Part shown: positions 8,901-16,836 of the stretch, in pieces
How the letters are laid out: the number at the start of each line of letters is the position of its first letter
How positions within the stretch are numbered: position 1 is the stretch's first letter
Assembly (NCBI GenBank): GCA_964528575.1
Contig: CAZGTQ010000191.1
Location: forward strand, 1-20,215
Source: CAZGTQ01 sp964528575
Lineage (GTDB): Bacteria; Planctomycetota; UBA1135; GCA-002686595
Reading direction: 5' to 3'
DNA: 20,215 nt
Program-made: the position numbers and the translations under genes
The notes under the pieces: model-generated
What the model saw: the letters and a program-made list of their open reading frames with translations, nothing else
Database searches by the model: none
Told to the model about the DNA's origin: nothing

Positions 8901-9297
8901 CGTCGGCGCCGACCTCGACGACGTGGTACGGCTCCTCGCGATCGCGGAACCGCCGCCCGCGCGCGGTGACGGTGACGCGCTCGTCGGCCGGCGTGCCAGG
9001 CGGGAACGCGACGATGCCGCTCACCCACACGGCGCTCGCGAGCGCGGGGTCGGCGGGCTGCGCGCGTCGCTCGCGCTCGGGCTCGGGCGCGACGGGCCGC
9101 GGCTCGGGGACGGGTGCGGGCGCGGCCGATTGCAGATCCGCAGCGTCCGCGGTCGCTGCGACCGCGCGCGCCGGCTCGCGCGCCGCGACGTCGGCGTCGG
9201 GCGCCGGCCGCGAGAGCACGAAGAGCGCCGTCGCGACGAGCGCGCCGACGAGCAGGAGCGCGGCGGCGAGGGCGACGGTGCGCGAGCGCGTCTCCAT
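5968..9297 (-). CDS. P7: full-length membrane-anchored repeat protein, R1-R11
   Basis: This protein has 1109 residues. METRSR precedes a signal anchor (about 7-29). The linker runs to about 90 and includes ERERRAQPADPAL (74-86), shared word for word with P8. Repeats lie at about 91-180, 181-272, 273-353, 354-460, 461-554, 556-648, 649-752, 753-835, 836-930, 931-1016 and 1017-1109. The cap has GRDWS at 1043-1047, RFGPLPRGRYVVRG at 1069-1082 and a last strand LVLRFD. R5 contains an acidic insert, QDDEDEDEQ (484-492). There is no cysteine and only five lysines. Isolated beta-sandwich domains of this type occur as regulatory domains in carboxypeptidases and as plug-adjacent domains in TonB receptors, but no protease or barrel domain is attached here. 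The start is the ATG at 9295-9297, 10 bases after the P6 stop; no Shine-Dalgarno is evident. Confidence 0.95.
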   Translation of the reverse strand: METRSRTVALAAALLLVGALVATALFVLSRPAPDADVAAREPARAVAATADAADLQSAAPAPVPEPRPVAPEPERERRAQPADPALASAVWVSGIVAFPPGTPADERVTVTARGRRFRDREEPYHVVEVGADGSFRAAFAPRSGKARFLIEARYVRLSENESFELEDVEEPVVLEVELGGRIAGRLVLPPDATPEDAAALAGTAVHGFSELAGGMQMPRQGIVDDELRFTLDSLPAGVAHHVTYDGVLFVPAESDAEVRAGETTTLELALQSGVRIAGRVVDPDGAPIEGADMRSGWGGRKAQTDAEGRFALTGIEPGDVTLTTEVAGAAPVESELDALEDGTRIDDYEIVVGAGLALAGLVRWPDGAPASGAKVVVGQRVGADERFRYWDLVDLETETDAEGRFEIAGLETKRFDVVATARPRPQDLGPDPPRRPQDWSARVEDVGPSRDLVLALGPGLSLRGRVVDDLGAPLSRFTVEATPQDDEDEDEQPGIVRHLDADVSKSFRSNDGTFELAGLHAGRWRVAASAPRHGRSRWHGVDVPGGDGLLLTVPRAASIAGRVVDRAGNPVAGARVSVETIERESVTSFRIESLADRTGEDGAFEQSVDPGAHRLTASAHGLVTLEPVAVRVDAGEQRMDVLLVVVAAGAIDGHARRPDGGSAAGQSVQLSRIDGDAWDHATVAPDGSFRFEDVAPGRYEVELQPESSERDALMEIEGELDWEAWRALHATAVVVVDSGATVRVELGAGAGTRVRLEGTVHAGGEPLARVSVWVQRVDGGTSHASSETDAAGAYGVDLDAPGEYVVHVSAAGSFVRRSVHVPAVEVHRFDVEFPAGGLAGAARDASGRPLAGVAVHAEREGAGGASSASAETQADGTWSIARIDPGRWTVYAGGRSRPDQDAVAPLASRAGIEVRAGETTEGVDFVLGAFALVTGRVVDETGVPVDHAGVRLRSTDGRLVGAWRATTDLDGRFRIEDLGAGEYVLLAAGGDRVTSEGARVELRPGAAIDVELVARRGAWLEVRGRDDDDRPVAMTVHVADERGRDWSIQDNLWQAGFGWRTDEMDPEQRFGPLPRGRYVVRGTDGAGRVAQREVMIGDAPEERLVLRFD

Positions 9298-9310
9298 CGG
9301 CCCGATCCTA
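9295..9310 (-). promoter_or_regulatory. Junction motif before P7 start, containing the P6 stop
   Basis: Read on the minus strand: TAGGATCGGGCCGATG. The first three bases are the P6 stop codon and the last three the P7 start codon. The core GGATCGGGCC resembles the P8 junction. Confidence 0.4.
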
Positions 9311-12300
9311 CCGCCCTCCGTCGAAGCGCAACACGACGCGCGCCTCCGGCGCGTCGTCGAGCGTCACCCGGCGCTCGACGACGCGGCCCGATCCATCGCG
9401 GCCGCTGACGACGTAGCGTCCGGGCGGGAGCGGTCCGTAGCGCTGCTCGGAGCGTACGTCGGCGTTGCTCCACTCCGGCTCGGACCACATCAGCTCGTTC
9501 AACGACCAGTCGCAGCCGCGCTCGTCCGCGACGTGCACCGTCATCGCGACGGGTCGGTCCTCGCCGTCGCGCCCGCGGACCTCGAGCCAGGCGGCCTGGC
9601 GCACCACGAGCTCGACCTCGGTCGTCACGCCTGCCCGCAGCTCGACGCGGCGCCCCTCGCTCGACACGCCGCCGGACGTCACCGCGACCAGCACGTGCTC
9701 GCCGGCGCCGAGGTCCTCGATGCGGAAGCGCCCTTCCGCGTCCGTCGTCGCGCGCCAGTTGGTCAGCAGCCTCCCGTCGACGCTTCGCACGCGCACCCCG
9801 CCGCTCTCGACGGGCATGCCGCGCTCGTCGACGATCCGCCCGGTCACCGGCGCCGCCGCGCCGAGCACGAGCTCGACGCCGCTCGTCGTCTCGCCGGTCC
9901 GCACGACGACGCCGGCGCGCGCCTCGAGCGGGTAGGGCGGGACGCTCTCGTGCGCGCCCAGTCCGCCGGCGTACACGACGTAGCGCCCCGCGGGCACCGA
10001 GCCGATCGACCACGTGCCGTCCTGCCCCGTCGCGCCCGCCGCGCCGCCGGTCGCGCCCAGCCCGTCGCGCACGACCCACACATGGACGTTCGCGAGCCCG
10101 CGGCCGCTCGCGTCGCTCACCTTCCCCGCGACCGTGCCCGCCGCGAAGTCGAAGTCGACGCGGTGCACGTCGGCAGCCGGCACGCGCACCGGCCGCCACG
10201 CCGCGCTGCCGCCGTACGTGACGTGGATCACGTGCTCGCCCGGCGCATCGAGGTCGATCTCGAACGCGCCGTCCGCGTCCGCAGCCGTCGTTCCCTGCAC
10301 CGCCGCTCCGTCGACGCGCCCCACCCAAACGCTCGCGCCCGCGAGCGGCTCCCCCGCCGAGCGCACAGTGCCCTCGAGACGCACCCGAGTGGAGACGCCC
10401 CCGCCGAGGTCGACGCGCGCGGTCGCGCCGGCCGCGACGGACACGACGCGGCTCTGTCGCATCGCGCGCAACGCCTCCCAGCCGGCGGGGCCGTCGAGCT
10501 CGAACAGCGCGGCGGTCTCGTCGTCGCCAGGCATGAGCTGGACCTCGTAGCGGCCCGGGGCGAGATCGCCGAAGCGGAACGAGCCGTCGGCCGCGAGCGT
10601 CTCCTGCGCCCACGCCTCGCCGTCGAGGCGGTCGAGCATGACGCTCTGTCCCGCCGCCGAGGCGCCGTCGGAGCGCAGCGCGGTCCCCTCGATCGCTCCC
10701 GCCGGGCCGACGCGGAGCACGACGTCCTCCACCTGCTCTCCGACGTCGACGCGCACCGCCACGGGGTCGGTCGCCACGAGCCCGGGCGCGCGCGCCGTCA
10801 AGCGATAGGCGCCCGGCACGACCGATCGCTGGAACGTGCCGTCGTCGTCGGCACGGTCGGTCTCGGATCCGTCGTAGGCGTTCGGGTTGCCCTCCCACGC
10901 GTGGATGCCGTCGATCGACACGCGCGCTCGCGGGACGGGCTCGCCCGCCTGGTCGACGACGCGGCCCGCGATGCTCGCCTTGCTCGACACCGTGAGCACG
11001 AGCCCGTCGCCGCCGCCCGGCAGCTCGACGAGTTGCCAGCGCGAGGGAGCGCGTCCCGGTGCGCCGGCGGCGACACGCCAGCGGCCCGCGTAGAGGCGGG
11101 GCAGCTCGAACGCGCCGTCCTTCGAGCGGAACTCGTGCGAGTGCTCGCCCTCTTCGTAGAAGGGGTCGTCGGCATCCTCGGGCCGCGCCTCGACGAAGAA
11201 GCGCTCGACCGGCCTTCCGCGCTCGTCGACGACGCGCCCGCGCATGGCGAGGCCGGCGCCGAGCGTGAGGACGAGCTCGCGCCCCGCCGCGACGTCATCG
11301 AGGCGCGCCGTCCAGTCGGCGGAGCCGCGCTCGGCGTCCTCGGCCCGCGGCGCGTGCGTCGCGACGACGTCGAAGCGCGACGGCCCCAGGCCGAGGAGCG
11401 CGAAACGTCCCTCGGCGTCCGAGTCCGTCTCGATCTCGGCGAACGGGAGCCAGTCCTCGTCGTCCGCGGCGGCGTCCATCCGCTTCGTCGCGACGACCAA
11501 CGCCCCGGTCGCGGGCGCGCCGTCGGGCCAGCGCACGACGCCGCGCAGCGCGAGCCCGTCGCCGAGGACGATCTCGTGGTCGTCGATGCGCGCTCGATCG
11601 GAGAGCTCGCCGAGCTCGGCGAGGACCGGAGCCATACCGCGCGCCTCCGCGTACAGACCGACGGGGCCGGGCTCGATGCCGCCGAGCTCGAAGCGTCCGT
11701 CCGCGTCCGTCTCCGCCTCGCGCATCGCCCAGTTGGACGTCACCCGGACTCCCTCGATCGGCGCGCCGTCGGGATCGACGACCCGGCCGGCGACGCGGAC
11801 GCCGGTCTGCAGCTCGAGCTCGAGCTCGGCGGTCTCGCCCGCCGCGACGTCGGCCTCGCTCGCGACCGGCACGAACGCCGGCGCGTCGAACTGCACGTAG
11901 TGCGTCGTCCCCGCGGGCAGAGCGTCGAACGCGAAGCGCAGCTCCTCGTCGACGACGGCCAGGCGCGGCACGACCATCGACACGTCGGCGTCGCAGCGCG
12001 CGTGCACCTGGGCGCCGACGAGCGCGGCCCGGTCCTCGGGCGACGCATGCGCGGGCGGCACGATCCGCCCCTCGATGCGCCCGCCGAGCTCGCCCGCGAG
12101 CGCGACGGGCTGCTCGATCTCGTCGAGCCGGAACGACCCGCCTTCCGCGAGCCGCACGTAGCGCGCCTCGACGCGGAACCATCCGCGTCGCGTCCTGGGC
12201 GCGAACGCGGCGCGGAAGGACCCGTCGGCCGCGACGTCGACCGTGTGCTCGCGCTCGTCGCGCTCGCGGAACTTCGCGCCGCGCGCAGTGACGCGCACCC

Positions 12301-12634
12301 GCTCGTCGGCGGGCGTGCCTTCGGGGAACGCGAGGACGCCGTCGATCCAGATCGCGTCCGCGAGCGTCGGATCGGCGGCCGCGGCGCGCCGCTCGTGCTC
12401 GGGGGCGGGCTGCGGCTCGCGCTCGACGGCTCGCGCCTCGGGCGCGGCGGCGGTGGCCTCGGCGTCCGCGGCGACGGCGAACGCCGGCGCACCGACGGAA
12501 ACGCGCTCGGCCTCGCGCGTGGCGACGTCGGCATCGGGCGCCGGCCGCGAGAAGACGAAGAGCGCCGTCGCGAGAACGACGCCGCCGAGGACGAGCGAGC
12601 CGAGGAGCACGAGCAGGCGCGAGCGAGGTCCCAT
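9308..12634 (-). CDS. P6: full-length membrane-anchored repeat protein, R1-R11
   Basis: This protein has 1108 residues. MGPRSR is followed by a signal anchor (about 7-28) and an Ala/Pro/Glu linker to about 94. Eleven repeats lie at about 97-183, 184-276, 277-358, 359-461, 462-551, 552-645, 646-748, 749-831, 832-926, 927-1013 and 1016-1108. R4 reads RGVVRWPDGAPATG, R5 GRVVDERGRPVERF, and the cap WLEVRGRD, ERGCDWS, RYGPLPPGRYVVSG. Its closest relative is P7: they share a colinear repeat set and near-identical blocks in R8, R10 and R11. Five lysines and two cysteines occur in the whole protein. It ends with an extra Gly-Gly-Arg after the family's usual RFD because the expected TGA reads GGA here; the TAG used lies in the junction motif. 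The start ATG follows TACGATCGCCATCCC, 26 bases after the P5 stop. The fold assignment is strong; the biological role is unknown. Confidence 0.94.
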   Translation of the reverse strand: MGPRSRLLVLLGSLVLGGVVLATALFVFSRPAPDADVATREAERVSVGAPAFAVAADAEATAAAPEARAVEREPQPAPEHERRAAAADPTLADAIWIDGVLAFPEGTPADERVRVTARGAKFRERDEREHTVDVAADGSFRAAFAPRTRRGWFRVEARYVRLAEGGSFRLDEIEQPVALAGELGGRIEGRIVPPAHASPEDRAALVGAQVHARCDADVSMVVPRLAVVDEELRFAFDALPAGTTHYVQFDAPAFVPVASEADVAAGETAELELELQTGVRVAGRVVDPDGAPIEGVRVTSNWAMREAETDADGRFELGGIEPGPVGLYAEARGMAPVLAELGELSDRARIDDHEIVLGDGLALRGVVRWPDGAPATGALVVATKRMDAAADDEDWLPFAEIETDSDAEGRFALLGLGPSRFDVVATHAPRAEDAERGSADWTARLDDVAAGRELVLTLGAGLAMRGRVVDERGRPVERFFVEARPEDADDPFYEEGEHSHEFRSKDGAFELPRLYAGRWRVAAGAPGRAPSRWQLVELPGGGDGLVLTVSSKASIAGRVVDQAGEPVPRARVSIDGIHAWEGNPNAYDGSETDRADDDGTFQRSVVPGAYRLTARAPGLVATDPVAVRVDVGEQVEDVVLRVGPAGAIEGTALRSDGASAAGQSVMLDRLDGEAWAQETLAADGSFRFGDLAPGRYEVQLMPGDDETAALFELDGPAGWEALRAMRQSRVVSVAAGATARVDLGGGVSTRVRLEGTVRSAGEPLAGASVWVGRVDGAAVQGTTAADADGAFEIDLDAPGEHVIHVTYGGSAAWRPVRVPAADVHRVDFDFAAGTVAGKVSDASGRGLANVHVWVVRDGLGATGGAAGATGQDGTWSIGSVPAGRYVVYAGGLGAHESVPPYPLEARAGVVVRTGETTSGVELVLGAAAPVTGRIVDERGMPVESGGVRVRSVDGRLLTNWRATTDAEGRFRIEDLGAGEHVLVAVTSGGVSSEGRRVELRAGVTTEVELVVRQAAWLEVRGRDGEDRPVAMTVHVADERGCDWSLNELMWSEPEWSNADVRSEQRYGPLPPGRYVVSGRDGSGRVVERRVTLDDAPEARVVLRFDGGR

Positions 12635-12649
12635 GGGATGGCGATCGTA
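12632..12649 (-). promoter_or_regulatory. Junction motif before P6 start
   Basis: Read on the minus strand: TACGATCGCCATCCCATG, ending in the P6 start codon. It lies in the 26-base gap after the P5 stop, the longest gap in the array. No Shine-Dalgarno is present. Confidence 0.4.
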
Positions 12650-12660
12650 GCGGAGCGGGG

Positions 12661-14520
12661 TCAATCGGGGGGGAGCTCGAGGACGACGCCGGTGCGCTCC
12701 TGCGCGGGCGCGACCGTGAGGCACAGCGACGTCGTCCGATGGCCACCGGACGGAGCACGGACGTACGTCCCGAGGTCGACGCGTCCCGGACGAACGAGCA
12801 GCTCGAACGCGCCCTCGTCGTCGGAGACGACATGAGCGTCGGGCAAGGACAGGCCCCGGCGTCCGCCCTCGACGCTGGTGCAGGTTCGGCAGCTCACGCT
12901 CGCGCCGGCGACGGGCGCCCCGACCGCGTCCAGCACGCGGCCTGCGATCCGCGCGCTCCGAGGCGCGACGAGCGCGATGTCGAGGATGCCTCCCGACGCG
13001 TCGACGAGCGCAGGCTCGGAGTCCGCATGTCCGGGAGCGCTCGCGACGAGGAGCCAGCGGCCGGCGTGCAGCCCCGTCAGCTCGAACTCGCCGCGCGCGT
13101 CGCGGAACGAGTGCGAGACCTGTGGAAGCTGCGGCTGGTACGTCTCGAGCTCGCGCTCGCCAAACTGCGCGCGCACCTCGAACTGCTCGAGGGGCTCGCC
13201 GCGGTCGTCGACGACGCGGCCGGCGACGCGCGCGCCCGCGCCGAGCGTGAGCACGAGCGTCGCGCCCGCCGTCGCGTCGGCGTACGCGGTCCACGGTCGC
13301 GCTCGGGCGCTCGGCTCGAGCGACGCCGCGACGTCGAAGCGCATCGGCTCCAGCCCGGCGAGGCGAAAGCGCCCCTCGGCGTCCGTCCGCGTCTCGAGCC
13401 GCAACGCGCGCCACGGCTTGCCCCCATCGTCGCGCCGCTCGACCGCGACGACGCGCGCCTGGTGCGCGGGCGCGCCGTCCGGCCGGAACACGACGCCGCG
13501 CAACGCGAGGCCCGCGCCGACGACGATCTCGAGGTCCTCGACGCGCTCGCCGTCGGCGAGCTCGCCCAGCGCGTGCTCCACCTTCACGACGCCGGGCGTC
13601 TCGACGTCGAGCAGGTGATCTCCCGGCGAGATCCCGGTCAGCGCGAAGCGCCCTTCCGCGTCCGTCTCGGTCCCACGCTCGTCGCGCACGCGGACGTTCG
13701 CACCTTCGACCGGCGTGCCCTCGGGTTCGACGACGCGGCCCGCGAGCGCGGCGCCACGGAGCAGCTCGAGCGCGACCTCCGTCGTTCTGCCCACGTGCAC
13801 CTGCGCGCGCCTTTCGTGCGGCACGAAGGCCGGTAGCGATGCCGTGACACGGTAGTCACCCGGCTCGAGAGCCTCGACGACGAAGCGCAGCTCGTCGTCG
13901 AGCCGGACGCGCTTGGCGCTGTACCAGGCTCGCTCTCGTAGCGCCCAGAGCTGAACGCGCGTTCGTGCGGGCGGAAGCTCGTCTTCGCGCACGTCCTCGG
14001 GGAGCACGAGACGCCCCTCGATGCGCCCGCACGGCTCCGCGCGGATCACGACCGGCTCGACGAGCTCGTCGAGCTCGAAGCTCGGCTCGTCCAGAACGCG
14101 CAGGTACTTCGCTTCGAGCTCGAAGCGCTGCCAGCGCGCATCGGCGCGGATCGACGCGGGGAACGAGCCGTCGGCTCCGACGTCGACGATCTGTTGCTCG
14201 CCGCCGCCGCGGCCGCCCGATCGCACGCGCACGGCGACGTGCTCGTCCGGGGGTCGGTGCGCGGGCATCGCGACGAGGCCGCGCACCTCGCGCAGCGCGC
14301 CCCCGTCGGCCTCCGTCGCGGCGGCGGGTTGCGCGCGCCGCTCCCGCTCGACCTCGACGCGCGCCGGAGCTTCGGCGAGCGCGGGCGCCGGCGCCGACTC
14401 AGCGGGCGAGACGGACTCGCTCCGCGGCGTGAGCGCGTCGGCGCTCGGGCGCGGGCGCAGCGCGACGGCACCGATTCCTGCGAGCAACACGAGGGCGACG
14501 AGGAGCGCGAGCGCTCTCAT
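12661..14520 (-). CDS. P5: C-terminally short repeat protein, R1-R6, no terminal cap
   Basis: This protein has 619 residues. The signal anchor is at about 4-21, and AVA-LRP at 18-23 might also be cleaved by signal peptidase. A Pro/Ala linker follows, containing ERERRAQP (58-65). Six repeats lie at about 77-163, 164-255, 256-335, 336-428, 429-521 and 522-619, matching R1 to R6 of P6-P8. Signatures include RIEGRLVLP (R2), RGVVFRPDGAPA (R4), GRVVDDRGEPLEQF (R5) and ARIAGRVLDAVGAPVAGASV (R6). The protein ends with VVLELPPD exactly at the end of R6, so slots R7-R11 and the cap are absent. R6 carries a Cys-x-x-Cys (544 and 547) found nowhere else in the array. The ATG at 14518-14520 overlaps the P4 stop. 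Whether it is a functional short form or a degraded copy cannot be told from sequence; the clean boundary favours function. Confidence 0.9.
   Translation of the reverse strand: MRALALLVALVLLAGIGAVALRPRPSADALTPRSESVSPAESAPAPALAEAPARVEVERERRAQPAAATEADGGALREVRGLVAMPAHRPPDEHVAVRVRSGGRGGGEQQIVDVGADGSFPASIRADARWQRFELEAKYLRVLDEPSFELDELVEPVVIRAEPCGRIEGRLVLPEDVREDELPPARTRVQLWALRERAWYSAKRVRLDDELRFVVEALEPGDYRVTASLPAFVPHERRAQVHVGRTTEVALELLRGAALAGRVVEPEGTPVEGANVRVRDERGTETDAEGRFALTGISPGDHLLDVETPGVVKVEHALGELADGERVEDLEIVVGAGLALRGVVFRPDGAPAHQARVVAVERRDDGGKPWRALRLETRTDAEGRFRLAGLEPMRFDVAASLEPSARARPWTAYADATAGATLVLTLGAGARVAGRVVDDRGEPLEQFEVRAQFGERELETYQPQLPQVSHSFRDARGEFELTGLHAGRWLLVASAPGHADSEPALVDASGGILDIALVAPRSARIAGRVLDAVGAPVAGASVSCRTCTSVEGGRRGLSLPDAHVVSDDEGAFELLVRPGRVDLGTYVRAPSGGHRTTSLCLTVAPAQERTGVVLELPPD
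14517..14520 (-). other. ATGA stop/start overlap, P4/P5
   Basis: The P5 ATG overlaps the P4 TGA by the 4-base ATGA arrangement. It links the R4-R11 protein to the R1-R6 protein on one transcript, probably with coupled translation. Confidence 0.85.
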
Positions 14521-16832
14521 CGCCCCGGCGTGAGCTCCATGCGCTCGAGCAGGTTCGCGCCGATCGTCAGCTCGCGCTCGACGAGCGCGCCCGCGCCGTC
14601 GGACGCGCGCACGAGGTAGCGGCCGGGCAGGAGCGAGCCGAAGCGTTGGCGCGCGTGTGCGCGGTCGAGCGAGACGCCCGCTCGGTCGAGGAACATCGGG
14701 CGCACCGTCCAGTCGGCGCCGCGCTCGTCCACGACCTCGACGAGTGCGCCGGTCGGCGTGCCGTGCGCGTCGCGCCAGACGACGTCGAGCTCGCAGCCGC
14801 GCTCGAGGCGCAGCTCGACCGGCTCGGGCGCGCCGCCGGTCGTGTCGACGCGGAACGCGCGCGCGGCCTGGGATTCGTGCGTCGCGACGAGCTCGTACGC
14901 GCCCGGCGCGAGGTCGTCGAGCGTGAACGTGCCGTCGGCGCGAGCGCAGGCGCGCGGCAAGCGGTCGAGGAAGCGGCCGTCCTCGCCACGCACGAAGATC
15001 TCCGCGCCGGCCGCGACGTTCCCGTGCGCGTCGAGCACGCGGCCGACCAGCGGCGCACCGCGACGCGCGACGAGATCGACGTCGCGGACATGCTCGCTCC
15101 CGCGCACGACGATGCCGGTGCGTACGACGAGCGATGCTTCGCGCTCGCCGTCCGCGAGGAGCGTGGACGCGGAGTCGTCTCCGGCGACGATCGTGTACGT
15201 GCCCGGTGCGAGGCCCGCGATCGTCCACGCGCCGTCGCCGCGGGTGCGCGTCGTCGAAGCGAGCTCGACGCCGCCGCCGCGTCGCGTCGCGCGCACCTCG
15301 ACGTCGCCGAGGGGACGGCCGAGCGCGTCGCGCAGCGTGCCCGAGACCGCGCCGCGCGGCAGCTCGACGTCCGCGACGAAGCTCTCCGTCGCCGGCACGC
15401 GCACGAGCCGCGCGACCTCGCCCGCGGGGCCGCTCGTCGAGAGCCAATACGCGCCCTCGCCCGGGAGCTCGAGGGAGTAGCGACCCTCGCCGTCCGCCAT
15501 CGCTTCGCGCGCAAAACCACGATTCGCACCCTCGACCCGCACGCGCGCGCGCACCGGCTCGCCGTCGCGGCGGATCGTGCCGCAGAGCGCGACCGTTCCG
15601 CCCGCCGCTCTGCCGAGCTCGATCGACGCGCTCTCTCCCGAGCCGACCCGCACGCGCGCGCTCGGCTGCACGCGCTCGTCGAAGAACGCGAGCTGCACGA
15701 TCCAGGTGCCGGGGACGACCCCGTCGAAGCGGAAGCGGCCGTCGACTCCCGCCGTGATCCAGTCGACGTCGTCGTCGATCGTGGCGCCGCCGGAGAGCGT
15801 CAGCTCGGCGCCCGCCGCGAGCTCGCCGCTCGCCAGCCGCGCGACGCCCTCGATCGACGCCGAGCGATCGAGCACGAGCGCGAGCTCGTCCACGTGCTCG
15901 CCCGGCCCGACGCGAAGGGCCGTCTCTTCCGAGCCGTCGGCGCTGACGAGGTACACGCCGGGCACGACGCCGTCGACGCGGAAGCGGCCGTCGGCTCCGG
16001 TGGTCCTCGACTCGAGCGCGAGCGGCGGACGCCACGCCTGCTCCATGCGCGACACGCCGTGGACGTACGCGCCCTCGACGGGAGCGCCCGACGCGTCGAC
16101 GACGCGGCCCGCCACGCTGCCGAGCCGCTCGAGCGCGATCGTCGCGCTCGCACCCGGCACGTCGACGAACGTCGAGCGCGCGTCGGCGTGCCCCGCGGCC
16201 CGAACCGCGACGAACCAGCGTCCCGCGAACAGACCCGAGAGCGCGAACGCACCGCTCTCGTCCTCGCACGCGACGACGACACGGTCGCCGAAACGGCCGC
16301 GCTCCGCGTGCTCGTACGGCGCCGCGCTGACCGTGAACGCGCGCAGCGGACGCCCGCGGTCGTCGACGACGCGTCCCGCGAGCACGTGGCCGAGACCGAG
16401 CGTGAGCACGAGCTCGCTCCCCTTCGCGACGTCGGCGGCGCGCGCGACCCAGAACGCGCCGCCGTCGGCGTCCGCCCGCGCGACGACGTCGAAGCGCGCG
16501 AGGGCGTAGCGCTGGGCGTCGAACGGCTCGACGGCGAACCGGCCCTCCGCGTCGGCGACGAGCTCGAGCATCGCGCGCTCTTCGGGGAACGGCTCCGCGT
16601 TCCGTGGATCGACGACGATCGTCGCGCCGCTCGCCGGCGTGCCGTCGGGCCACTCGACGCGCCCGGCGAGCGCGAGGTCGGAGCTGAACCCGACGACTGC
16701 GGTCGACGGCTGCGCGCGCCGGGCGTCGAGCGCGGCGGCCCCGCCGTCCTTCGGCTCCTCGCTCGTCCGCAGCGCGACGATCGCGGCGACGGCTGCCGTC
16801 AGAACGAGCGCGAGCGTGGCGAGTCGACGCAT
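14517..16832 (-). CDS. P4: membrane-anchored carboxypeptidase-regulatory-like repeat protein, R4-R11
   Basis: This protein has 771 residues. A hydrophobic N-terminus (5-21) is followed by a linker of only about 28 residues, much shorter than its relatives. Eight repeats sit at about 50-147, 148-236, 237-321, 322-412, 413-492, 493-590, 591-677 and 678-771. The first is slot R4 (LALAGRVEWPDGTPASG), the second R5 (GRVVDDRGRPLRAF) and the last the cap R11 (ERGADW, RFGSLLPGRYLVRASDGAG). R1-R3 are missing. The next gene upstream, P3, holds the start of R1, so P3 and P4 may be the two ends of one ancestral gene that lost R1 to R3. Only two lysines occur in the whole protein. The start ATG lies 4 bases after the P3 stop, and the stop overlaps the P5 start. 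The longer open frame upstream is a shadow of P3. Confidence 0.92.
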   Translation of the reverse strand: MRRLATLALVLTAAVAAIVALRTSEEPKDGGAAALDARRAQPSTAVVGFSSDLALAGRVEWPDGTPASGATIVVDPRNAEPFPEERAMLELVADAEGRFAVEPFDAQRYALARFDVVARADADGGAFWVARAADVAKGSELVLTLGLGHVLAGRVVDDRGRPLRAFTVSAAPYEHAERGRFGDRVVVACEDESGAFALSGLFAGRWFVAVRAAGHADARSTFVDVPGASATIALERLGSVAGRVVDASGAPVEGAYVHGVSRMEQAWRPPLALESRTTGADGRFRVDGVVPGVYLVSADGSEETALRVGPGEHVDELALVLDRSASIEGVARLASGELAAGAELTLSGGATIDDDVDWITAGVDGRFRFDGVVPGTWIVQLAFFDERVQPSARVRVGSGESASIELGRAAGGTVALCGTIRRDGEPVRARVRVEGANRGFAREAMADGEGRYSLELPGEGAYWLSTSGPAGEVARLVRVPATESFVADVELPRGAVSGTLRDALGRPLGDVEVRATRRGGGVELASTTRTRGDGAWTIAGLAPGTYTIVAGDDSASTLLADGEREASLVVRTGIVVRGSEHVRDVDLVARRGAPLVGRVLDAHGNVAAGAEIFVRGEDGRFLDRLPRACARADGTFTLDDLAPGAYELVATHESQAARAFRVDTTGGAPEPVELRLERGCELDVVWRDAHGTPTGALVEVVDERGADWTVRPMFLDRAGVSLDRAHARQRFGSLLPGRYLVRASDGAGALVERELTIGANLLERMELTPGR

Positions 16833-16836
16833 GCCG

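Noticed and set aside
5968..9297. TonB-dependent receptor or M14 carboxypeptidase, suggested by the regulatory-like domain type
   Set aside because: No barrel region, plug motif or zinc-protease motif is present. The proteins are repeats from linker to C-terminus.
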